This document shows, one piece after another, positions 13,331 to 25,500 of a stretch of DNA of 64,000 nucleotides. Origin of the DNA: Diadema setosum (lineage: Eukaryota; Echinodermata; Echinoidea; Diadematoida; Diadematidae); assembly GCF_964275005.1 (NCBI RefSeq), contig NC_092697.1, positions 21,178,138-21,242,137 on the forward strand. The letters run 5' to 3'. A program made the translations under genes and the position numbers. The notes beneath the pieces were generated by a model. The model was given only the letters and a program-made list of their open reading frames with translations. It did not search any database and had not been told where the DNA came from. Each line of letters starts with the position of its first letter. Within the stretch, counting starts at the first letter, position 1.

Positions 13331-13492
13331 TCAGCACTCTTCAAGATAACCTCCCCATCGCAGTCGATATGTGCCAGTCCGCCATGTGACATTATGACTA
13401 AAGGCACCTTCCCAGAAGTAGAATATCGTCATGACCTCACGATACAGCCATGCAAGTGCATAATCCACTTTGGTGAAGTTGAGCGGCCCTCT
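13331..13492 (-). CDS. UGCG: UGCG terminal coding exon 9 with stop
   Basis: Encodes [31 protein letters not shown] then [22 protein letters not shown] and TGA. It matches human [48 protein letters not shown]. The acceptor is GTTCAG. The tail after GG is shorter than human (YLEEC against TAEEILDV). Confidence 0.95.
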   Translation of the reverse strand, partial: RGPLNFTKVDYALAWLYREVMTIFYFWEGAFSHNVTWRTGTYRLRWGGYLEEC

Positions 13493-16400
13493 CTGAACAT
13501 TAGAAATTGAAATACAAACATTGACTCTGCTTGATTCCACATTGTAATAGGATATCTTACTTTAAATCATTTATTCATCTCGACTTTTACAGTATACAAC
13601 TCATTGCAATTTGAACAATTGAATTATTAGAGTAAATAAAAAACATACACAATACTGTTCATAGAAAACTGAAATGAAATTATGGCACACATTATAACAT
13701 CTGTATGAGTAAAAGAAAGAAAGCGAGATAAACCAATGGAGTGAAAGGAGACATACACACACACAAAAAAAAAAGAAAAAAAGAGTAAAGGTGAAAGAGA
13801 ATTGAAAGGGGAGGGAAATAATGATTAAAGGCATAATTTACCATTTGCAGATGAAACAAAAACCCAGCATTAGTGCTTCAAAATAGTTCTAAAACGTAAG
13901 TTACGAATAGAAACAACCTACCAATGTAAAAATTTCAACCAGTATAATCGATGTTAAGTATTGTTAAATATACAAAATGTGAACAATAGTTATACTAAAA
14001 ATGTTTCCAGACTAAACTGTCTACAGTTATGGTTTAATGGGAAAAATAGAGATACCTCCTTATATTTTAAGCTTTATTGCAAAAAAAATCTTATGGTAGG
14101 ATGTTTTGTGATACAACTGACCTACATATATATATGCATCAAAAGTGATATCTTGAACATTGTTTAAATCTCTGCTCCCAAAGGTCAACAGGACCTTTAA
14201 GAGGTAGTTGGTGTATTGTTTTCAAAATGCTGCTGTGGATGCTACATTCATCCAGAAAAGAGTCAAACATGAATAAATGTCAATCTTACCATCAGTAGCA
14301 ACTAAGAATAAAGCAGGGCCATGAGCTGGCCACAAAAATTTGGGCACAGGACAGGAGCGTAGTTTGTGTATTATATGTGTAAGGACATCTCTCATGAAAT
14401 CTTGGCTCAGTTTCCTTTCTTCACTTAATGTACAATTTATTCCATTCAGTATAGAGTGCAATTAACTTTTAATCATTAGCACAGTACTGATATACCCAAC
14501 AATAAAATCTTTTAAAGTGCATCTGCACCCTGAAATTTATTTTTGAGATGTGTGAGAGCATGTCTTAAAGGGGATTGCTAGTAATTAACTGATCTGTGGG
14601 AAACAGTGGGAATCAGTGGGAATGGTGGGGGATGATTGTTCCAATCCTTGTGGGATTCATTGAGGAGTACATTATAATTTTATATCTATTGTTGTGTGAA
14701 AATTATTTGCTTCAGAATGGTCTCATATTCAAGTAATGTGCAGTTTAATTGCCCAGTCACTGTACAGGCATGCTAACCTGGAAACATTAAACTGCACATT
14801 ACTTGAATATGAGACCATTCTGAAGCAAATAATTTTCAGACAACAATAGATACATAATGTACTCTTAAATGAATCCCACAAGGATTGTAACAATCAATCC
14901 CTACCATTCCCACTGATTCCCACTGATCAGTTACTAGCCATCCCCTTTAAGGACCCTAGAGAACATTATATCTCATCACAAAAAATGCCCAAAATTGTTA
15001 AATATTAATTTTAATAAAGAAGCATGCACTAATGCGCGCTGCATTAGTAACCAAAAATGAAAATAGCTGCCGCGCATCGACCTTTTGTGTGTGCATGTTT
15101 TCTTCGTTTGCCTCCGTCTGCACGCAGCATATCGAATACCGTCTATCGGTATCGCCTGGGTGGACACGCGTACACGTACGTGGGACTGTGTCTTTCCAAT
15201 GCCCGGATAGCGTGACATGACTAGTATGTACCAAACTACTAACTAGACAGCATCGTGGCAGCGGAGCCCAGCCTGGCTGGCCCTCCCACGAGGAGCTTAG
15301 CGTTTGGTGATCACGACTCGATCGACTCTTGAATTACGTTAAAGATGCCTATTATCTGCGTTCCACCACTTTGCCAGAACACCGGCTTGTAAACCCGAAC
15401 ACAAGGTTGTGTGAAGAACAAGCCAGCTGACTTTCGACAGCCATTCCACCTTCACACATCGTCGACATTGGACTGTACAGAATATCATCATCAGAACACC
15501 AGAATCAGGCTGAATTTGCATGCTATTCCCTCAGTTTTCATCAAGCCCGTTTGTCTTGTGAGTAGACTCAATAGTAAGTTACTGAGGTAGGCAGCCGTAA
15601 CCAAAGATCGTACTATCTTTGATGTAACTTATGATGAAGTGAAATTGGCACTGTCACTGAAAAGAGATGGTCACTAGAATGGTTACTAGAGTAGTCAGAA
15701 ACACTAACTGTCACTAACCCGTGAAGATCTAACGTTAGGTCTAACTCTAAGATGTATACTCTGTTGTGTGGTCTAGAGGTCTAGTAGATCTAGTACCTGG
15801 TACTTAGTTAAGTAACAGGGTTAGGCCTAGGTACTAGACCTATCAATGATTAGATCTGGGCCCTGTTTTATCAAAAGATAAATTTAACGTTAAGTCAAAA
15901 TAATCTATGATTAACCTCTCAAATCAACTCTAAGTCCACTTAATCTATGATTAACTTCCAAATCCACTTGAAGTCCGTCCTATCAAGACACCCAGAGTTG
16001 ACATCAACTCCAACTTCCTAAAAAATCAACACATAAGTTTTCTCAAAATCTATGATTAACTTAACAGGTGATAAATATCAACTTTAAGTAGAAACAGTCT
16101 AGGTAGACTCAATTGTAAGGCAATTTACAGAAGAAAGATGACTGTCACACTTTCCTAGTCTAGCTGGGGTCTTGTCACAAATGTTTGTCTGTTCAAATGC
16201 TAACCTTTCTCTAACATTTTGTTGCGTTTCTTTCTTTTCCTTGCATGAAATTCACGATCGGCACGCATTGCTTACGCGACTGCTGCACACAAACACCCTC
16301 GACAGCAGTCGCAATCCCAGCCTGCGCGCCCGGCGCCTCGGCACACCGTCCGCCCGCCAATCAAGCTATCGCCAGCAAGCAAGTACTAGTAACCGAGTAT

Positions 16401-19400
16401 ACAATACTGGAACTGGAACCGCGTCTGTGTGTAATGCATATCTTGCCAAAGTAAAGAACCCATATGCGAGGAAACCAGTGATTTCTGACGTGCGTAGGCC
16501 TACGTAGAGCTAGTTCGGCAATAGATACTAATTAAGAGTTTAGTAGGCATATACAGAAAATAAAGAGTTTAATTCTATATAGCACCGAGTACGACAGTAA
16601 CTTGAGATCCAGCTTAACGTTAGGCCCAACTGGTTATAGATAACATTCAGCGAGTCGTTTGTACTTCCCGTAACACGTAGTGGCGTACTGCATTCTAGAA
16701 TTTCGACATGTTGATGATGTAGACTTGCGATCTATTCTTTACAAAGCCGATCTGCGCCGTATGTAGAGGTAGAAACAAGCTACTGTAATCACCACACTCT
16801 CACAAGTTTCCATAATCCTACACGTAAACACACAAGACTTCAGCCTATTGAATTAAGACTTCAAGTAATCCTACGTATGTGCGGAATCTTTACGGTACAC
16901 GCGTACGCAGATTTTCGTTGAGCTCGGGATGTCCTAGATCTATCGACCTACTTATTTCAATACAACGCAAAACGGCGTATTTTGCGGTTTTGTTGCAAAA
17001 CTTAATACTTCTAATTCAGCGGTTGTATAGCGCTAATACTGCGTCGCACTAGCAGACTACGAATCCGTGGCCATGGCAAACAATCATGTTTTTGTTGTTT
17101 GTTTTGCTTAATGTATTGTTTTGTTTTTAAGCAGACAGTACCGGAAACCAGCCTCGTCCCGTGTTTTTAGTTTTGACTAAATCAATAATTAAGTCATGGT
17201 GATGAGCTATAACTATAATCGACTATTAAGTCTCTTCGTAAAACGGAAACTTGCAGTTGATTTAAAGTTATAGCAGACTTCAAATTGGATAAAGTTAGCG
17301 TTGATTTCACAATCAACGCTAACTTTATCTTGATAAAACAGGGCCCTGGGTGTCTAACGTCAGACCCCTATTATAACGTTAGCCCGACCAGACGCTGTGC
17401 AATAGCGACTGGGCTGTGTATAGACTCTAACAATGTTAGTTACTAAACGTCAGACGTCTAACAGTAAGTGAGGTACCCGCACCTCGCCAGGGTCTCGAAT
17501 ACCGCCACCCTGTTTAAAATTGTTACAAGCGCACTGAATCAAAATTTATGCCCGGGACTGTGTTCAGAATCATATTCTCCATCATCGGAGCATCTTGCAA
17601 TTTTATTTTGAGAGTGCACAGTTACTAGGTAGTACTACGGGACTAACTGTTACAGCTTCGGGAGTCTGTGCATAGACGCTGGGCCGGTCCACTGCACGCA
17701 TGCTATACTATTGACCGATTCGGGTTCGTTGAGGGCAGCAGACATTTTATGGCACTGGGCGCAGCCATGAGCTCAAATTGCGGTGTCTCAGCCGACCTCC
17801 CCTGCTCTCCCCCACCCCACGGGCAACATGTTTATCGCGCACTTGTAACAAAGGTTCGCGCACTAAGCAAGCATTCGCGCACTCAGTACGAGATGCCCAT
17901 TGGCTAAAACAACCATGCATCAGTTTTTCATTCTGCGCGCGTGAGAGGGGTGGGGAGAGAGGAGGGGGGGGGGGGGTCGGATGATACACCGCAGTAATGG
18001 CGCTGCCCATGCCAAAAATACACATAGCGCGTCACAGAATCGGTCAATATGCCGCACGGTTGCACCGGCCTCTCGCACGCTGGTTCTCTCTCGAGTCGGA
18101 TATGCATCCGCATGAGTTGATGCTGCCGCGGCTGATGCTGCCGCGCCTGGTGGCCTGGCGCGGCGGCGTGGCGCGGCAGCATCAACCCAGCTGCGTACTG
18201 TACGTGAACATTGGCGTGCGTTTGTGTGTTTTGAGAGCACTAGTATCGTAGTACACTGATCGTACAAAAAATTATCGAACTATGCAATCAAATGCAGTCG
18301 ATAACGCCAGGCGACTACTCTTAGATCAAGGCGCATGTAATTTTTGGCATTTTAGAGATTGCTCTATTTCTCTTTATGTATTGCTATATCTCTGTATGTG
18401 AGTAACTTTGCACTCTTATATTTGATAGGGATATTACCAGTACAACAACCTACAATGTCAGAAAAATAACCTTCAGGGTGCAGATACACTTCAAGGCCTG
18501 TCAAAGGGATTCTAAACATGCAAACATGAGAAAGAGCATGACACATTATCCCACTGACATTGACATTTATCAGCAGGCAATACCAGTATATCTCTACTCC
18601 TATGGGATGGCGAAAACAAAATCAAAATTTACAACTGATGTAAAAGGCCAGGATATTTACATGTATGTAGTATGCTAAGTTTCAAACCTGAAATATGAAA
18701 GACTTACATTTGTATCACGGTTTCACAATCTCATTCAAATGACTTAACAGAGCCTGTGATCATAAGCCTGCACCATCAATGTTGTGTCAGTACATATAGC
18801 ACATACCTGGAGGACTTTGAGTTGCATGTAGTCTAGAGCAAACCACTGCAGTATATGGCATATGAAGAAGATGATGGGATCCCAGTTGAAAAGATAGGAG
18901 GCTGCCCAGGAGGCAGCCACACCCAAGACGAGGCACTCAGTAAGGGGTTCTAGGATGAGGGTAGTTGGAACAGTAGATATGCGCACCATAGTCCACCTGC
19001 CATTATAAGGAAATATGGCAAATATTACTAGTACCATACTAAATGAAATATCCATCTGACACCAAGGATTCCATGACATTTGCTCCAGCGACAATTGTTC
19101 CCATGAAATACCTGCACCTTAAACCAAACATAAATTCCATCCACAAACATAACCCTAACCCTAATCCCAATACTGACATCAAACTAAACCTAAAACCCAT
19201 CACAACCCCTAACCCACTTAGGAAATGTTGTATAAAAAAGAAATAAACTTACAACAACTGGCTTAACCATCTGTTTTTCATAAGGAAACCTAGTGTCATC
19301 TTCATACATGGTTACAGACATCTTTGAAGCCCTTATATGAATGTGTGTTGATTCATTACACATATTTCTTATTTTCTATGACTATCATAAAAATTGATGA

Positions 19401-19469
19401 TTTATTTTTCTGATGGTGATGATACCACTACTACCTCTAATACATGTACAAAATTACTACTATTATTAT

Positions 19470-19550
<81 letters not shown>

Positions 19551-22500
19551 CACTACTACTATTACTACTAATACTACTGCTGCTGTATTGCTACAAGTAA
19601 TGACAATAATGATAGACCTAATCAGAATGATATAACTGTACAATTGACAGATACATGTACAATGACATCTGGTATCAATCCTCTGAGTGTTTATATTTGA
19701 AATACAGCCATTAAGTTATGAAATTTATGAATGATTAACATTCCTTTCTACGTGTCAGCCCAACAACACTAAGGCAGAGACGAGAAAAGGTAAAAAACAT
19801 TTGTTTTTCCAGTAGAATTTGCATTTTTTCGCCTGATTGACATAATACACAGAAAGTCTCAATATTGTAACTGTCTACAATCACACATACAACCATACCT
19901 GACCATTCTTTTCCTGAATGACTTCAGGGATGAGCTGCCTGAATTTTGCATTGCAGGGAAGGGGCTCAATCTCTGTACATATCCACTGAGGAACAAAAAA
20001 ACAGACACACAGAAGAGAATGCTAAAAGGATGCCATATGAAGTTAATCTTGCTAAAATATCTTGCACAACATTTTCATTTATTAGTAAAAGTATGGACCT
20101 AGGTCCCAACTTTGAGAGCTGGGGGTATGGTGTCCATTTGCATATTCCATCACACTCATAAAAATAATATCTGCTCATGTGCTCAGTATGTACACTGTAC
20201 TTTATGGAATGCTGGACTATGCAGTTTGGAAAGAAAAAGACTCTATCACTTCTGATTCTAGAGAAGAATATTACTGATTATTACCTATACGAGGGAGTTT
20301 TGCGAGGCAATTCCGGTTGATATTTTGCAGGGTTAAAGGTCAGCAGTTAATATTTTGCAGGGTTAAAAGGTCAGCAAGCAATATTCGTTCGCCTCTGCCG
20401 GGTTCGCGACGTTGCTGCGTGTCGGTTACACACACCGTACACAAAACAATGTGTGCGTAACAGTAACAGTATGTGCAAACAGTGCAATCTTCCGGTTTGG
20501 GGAGGTGGGAAGAGAGAGAGTGGAATCTCTCTCCCCACCGATCGACCACGAAAAGAAAACATCCAGGACGTCCAGGGTGTCAGTTACACGCACCGCAGAA
20601 GAACGCTGATAAATCAACTCATACAAGGTCGACTACTTACAGCAGCACTAGGCAATGACTAGTCCATTTGTGATCAGTAATTGCACAGTGACCATCAGTT
20701 TTACAACTCTCAAACTTTTAAAAGAGAAGTGAAAATAAAGTGTAAGAACGTTCAGAAGTTTGAAGTTTGCCTGTCACAACTACATGTATCTTTGAAGTTG
20801 GAGTTGGATGATATACATTGATGAACAATTTTGCAATTATTCAACATGTTGATGGTCTACAGGTAGTCAAATGTGGCTTGATCTGTATCATATATAGTGT
20901 ATAGCCGTATTTACATATTTTCTTAATTTACCTAGGGGGATACGTAATAATTATGATATTGACTGGCCTTTCTTTCGGGAGGTACCATATAAATATTGCC
21001 CTCACTGAAAACATATTGCCCTCGTCTTCGACTCGGGCAATATGCTTTCAGTTTGGGCAATATTTTCTGGTACCTCCCTCAGGGCCAGTCAATATTATAT
21101 CAATATTCCTTAATTTAGGAGGTTTGGGCCCCTGGGGCCCCAAGGAAAGCATGGTGCCCAATCAAACATTTTGAGATCATATCCCCCTAGTAATGCTACT
21201 TGCCAAGTTTGGTGAAAATCCATTATGTTGTTTTCAGCAAGAAGATGAAAATGTATAATCTACGTCCACATTTGGATCCCCCCTCCCCCTAAGAAACTAC
21301 AGTCATCAATGTACAAACTCATAGTAACTTTGCTTTATCACTTTTGGTTCTAGAGAATTGTAAATATTCCTTACTGTGGGGGGGGGGGGGGCTTGGGCCC
21401 CTAAGGGCCCCCAAGAGGAGCATGGTGCCCTGTTGCACAAATTGAGATCTTAACCCCCTGGCATGCTACCTGCCAAGTTTGGCGGAAATTCATCAAGCTG
21501 TTTTCAAGAAGAATATGAACATGTACAATTTATAAGTCCCAATTTGGATGCATCCCACCCCACTCCCCTGGGTCCCAAGGGGGGGGGGGGCACCCCTGAT
21601 TCTGCCTTGAACAAACTTGAAACAACAGTCATCAATATTCTGACTCAGTGTATTAAAGGGATCGTACAGTTTTGGTTGAGACATAATTTCAGGTTTCTAA
21701 CATTTTTTGGTGAGATGATGAGAAACCTCTTATGAAATATGAAAGAGCATGTAATTCCATGAGGAATTCAACGTTTATTTGATGAAAATTGGTTTTGAAA
21801 CGGCTGAGATATCCAAAACAGAGCAATTATAATAAAGTGTGGGACCCACGTTTTATTACGATCGCTTTGTTTTACTTTGTTTTTGGATGTTTCAGTCATT
21901 CTAAACCCTGATTTTCATCAAATAAACTTTGAATTCCTCTTAAAATGGTATGCTCTGTACTATTTCATAAGTGCTTTCTTGGTATCTCGTAAAAAGTTAA
22001 AAGCCTGATTCTCATGTCCATCAATACTGTACTATCCCTTTAACTTAGCTCAATAACTTCTGGTTCTAGAGAAAATCGAAAGATTGTTTGGTGAAAATTT
22101 GTCATCGGTTTTCAAGAAGATGAAAATGTACAATTTAGGCCCCATATGGACCCAAGCCTACCCCCTCCTCTGGGTCCTAAGGGGGGCACCCCTACTTCTG
22201 CCATGAACAAAACTGAAACTGCAGTCATCAATGTACTCACTCATAGTATTAACTTAGCTTTATCACTTTTGGTTCTAGAGAAGAAGATTTTTTAAGTTTC
22301 CTCAATTTGGGGGATTTGGCCCCCCCCCCCCCCCCCCCAGGTGGGGCATGGTGCCCATTTGAACAAATTGAGATCCTATTCCTCTAGGGATGCTGACTGC
22401 CAAGTTTGGTGAAAATCTGTCATGGGTTCTCAAGAAGATGAAAATGTAAAAAGTTTATGCACCCCGGACGCCGGACAAAGAACGATCGCAATACACCAAC

Positions 22501-25500
22501 ACGAGACCCGCGGGTCTAGCGCTCACCCGAGTATCCGAAGTTCACCCTTCACGCAGTGACTAATCTAAATTACACAAAGCTCTACCATAATTTGACCAGG
22601 CATTCTCAAGTAGAAGATGAACATGTACAATTAGGGCCCAAATTCGGACCCCCCCACTCATAGTATCAATTTTAGCTCTATCATTTCTGGTTCTAGAGAA
22701 GAACACTTGTTTTTTTTTTAAAGATTCCTTAATTTGGGAGGATGGGGGGGGGGGGGCAGGAGCATGGTGCCCATTTTAACAAATTGAGATCCTAACCCCC
22801 TAGGGATGCTACCTGCAAGTTTGGTGAAAATCCTTCATGAGGTTTTAAAGAAGAAGATGAAAATGTACAATTTAGGCCCCAATTTGGACCTCCCCACGCA
22901 AGGGGGGGGGGGGCACCTCTGGATCTGCTATCAAACAAACTTAAAACTACAGTCATTAATGTACTAACTCATAGTATTAACTTAGCTCTATCACTTCCGA
23001 TTCTAGAGAAGATCAAGATTCCTTAATTTTAGGAGGTTTTGGTCCTTGGGGCCCTTCAGGTGGGACACGGTGCCCATTTGAACAGATTGAGATCCTACAC
23101 CCCTAGGGATGCTACCTGAAAAGTTTAGTGAAAATGGGTCATGGGGTTCTCAAGAAGAAGATGAAAGTGTACAATTTAGGCCCCATTAGGAACCCTCCTC
23201 ACCCTCTCCCCTAGGTCCTAAAGGGGGCACTCATGATTCTGCCATGAACAAACTTGAAACTACAGTAATCAATGTACTAACTCAAAGTATTAACTCAGCT
23301 CTATCACTTCTGGTTCTAGAGAAGATTTTTAAAGATACCTTAATTTTGGGGTGTTTGGGCCCCCTGGGGGCCTCCTGGGTGGGGTATGGTGCCCATTTTA
23401 ACAAATTGAGATCCTAACCTCCCAGTGATGCTACCTGCCAAGTTTGGTGAAAAACCATCATGGGGTTTTCAAGAAGAAGATGAAAATGTACAATTTACGC
23501 CCCATTCGGACATCCCCCAACCCCCGCCCCAAGGAGGGCACGCCTGGATCTGCTATGAACAAACTTTGAACTACAGTCATTAATGTACTAACTCATAGTA
23601 TTGACTTAACTCTATCACTTCTGGTTCTAGAGAAGAAGATTTTTTCAAGCAGAAGATGAAAATGTACAATTTACGCCCCATTTGGACATCCCCCAACCCC
23701 CCCCCCCTGCCCCAAGGAGGGCACGCCTGGATCTGCTATGAACAAACTTTGAACTACAGTCATTAATGTACTAACTCATAGTATTAACTTAGCTCTATCA
23801 CTTCTGGTTCTAGAGAAGAAGATTTTTTCAAGAAGAAGATGAAAATGTACAATTTAGGCCCCATTTGGACATCCCCCAACCCCCCCCCCCCCACCCGCCC
23901 CAAGGAGGGCACGCCTGGATCTGCTATGAACAAACTTTGAACTACAGTCATTAATGTACTAACTCATAGTATTGACTTAGCTCTATCACTTCTGGTTCTA
24001 GAGAAGAAGATTTTTTCAAGAAGAAGATGAAAATGTACAATTTACGCCCCATTTGGACATCCCCAACCCCCCCCCCCCCCACCCCAAGGAGGGCACGCCT
24101 GGATCTGCTATGAACAAACTTTGAACTACAGTCATTAATGTACTAACTCATAGTATTAACTTAGCTCTATCACTTCTGGTTCTAGAGAAGATTTTTTCAA
24201 GAAGAAGATGAAAATGTATAATTTAGACCCCATTTGAACATCCCCAACCCCCCCCCCCCCCCCCGCCCCAAGGGGGGCACCCCTGGATCTGCCATGAACA
24301 AACTTTGAACTACAGTCATTAATGTACTAACTCATAGTATTAACTTAGCTCTATCACTTCTGGTTCTAGAGAAGAAGATTTTTAAAGATTCCTTAATTTG
24401 GGGGGGAGGGGGTTTGGGGCCCCCTTGTGGCCCTCTGGGTGGGGCATGGTGCCCATTTCAACAAATTGAGATCCTAACCCCCTAGGGATGCTACCTGCCA
24501 TGTTTGGTGAAAATCGGTCTTGGGGTTTTCAAGAAGACGAAAATGTAAAAAGTTTACGCACGACGGACGCTGGACAAAGAGCGATTGCAATAGCTCACTT
24601 GAGCCTTTGGCTCAGGTGAGCTAAAAATTAACTTTTGCTGGAATGGCAACTTCCCATGGCAACAGCCAATCAGGAAGCTTAATTCTTGTGGTTACCATGA
24701 CTGTTGCCATTCCAGCAAGAGTTGCTATCATAGCAACTTTTAATGAAATGGAAAAAAAAAAAAAAAAAAAAAAAAACTTATCTACATGTAGCTTGAAGGA
24801 GTCTCTGGAGTCCTAAAGTTTTCGGCTGGTTGAGATTTTTTAAGCAGTACTCTTGTAAGTAATGATTCTTTACAAATGAATGCCTACTGGCCAAGAACAA
24901 GTTCATCCTGTTTTTGTAACTTTATGAACACATCTTATAAAGTCTGATGAGGACCAAGGCTGGTATTTAAGATGCAGTGATCAAACCTTTGTATCAGACC
25001 ATTCATGACATTTTGACTACGTAGTACCAACACTATCATTGAAATCCATAAAATTTACACTTTTGCATGAGTACACAGTGGCACACAATATGTTTCCCTT
25101 TCCTCACCTACAAACACAGTGACAAAAAAAAAAAAAAAAAATAGCTGGTGCTAAACTTTGATTGATCCTAGACTTGTTATAATCAAACATCATTGGAAAG
25201 TGGCAGAAAGTTTTTCTCAAGCCTTGAAGAGCAAGATGCAGCTTTAATTTCAAGTTTGAAATTGCATTTTCTGTCATTCTGTCTTCTGAAGTGTTTCTAT
25301 TCACACGTGTGGCATGTGTCAGAATTTTATACATCACCATACGTTTCCTTGCGAGATTTTTAATGCCATGATCAATCTTACCTAGACAGGCTTTCACAGC
25401 TTATACTCTTATACAAAGTGAAATATGAAAAAATGGATAAAACATCTAGAAAGCCCTCATTCAGCTCTGTGACAAGGTATGCAGGGAAGATGAAAGCATA

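Larger units (their letters stand above)
20085..24621. repeat. 4.5 kb composite of the same dispersed element, internally expanded
   Basis: At least a dozen diverged units of tatcacttctggttctagag, agatcctaaccccctagggatgctacctgccaag and gaagaagatgaaaatgtacaattt. One element ends near 22487 and another begins at about 22504 (gacccgcgggtctagcgctcacccgag). The whole ends in gctcacttgagcctttggctcaggtgagc. It is interrupted by 20281-21105 and by a MITE at 21653-22043. It fills most of the first half of UGCG intron 6 in plus coordinates. Confidence 0.75.

Noticed and set aside
15032-15540. Overlapping short ORFs on both strands upstream of the 15858 transposon
   Set aside because: CpG-rich intronic sequence. 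No frame shows a domain or a coherent exon; a THAP-like start ([14 protein letters not shown]) at 15345 ends after 15 codons.
17747-18267. Overlapping ORFs of 80-115 codons on both strands
   Set aside because: Alanine/arginine-rich products of a GC-rich hairpin region, with no start, splice or domain support.
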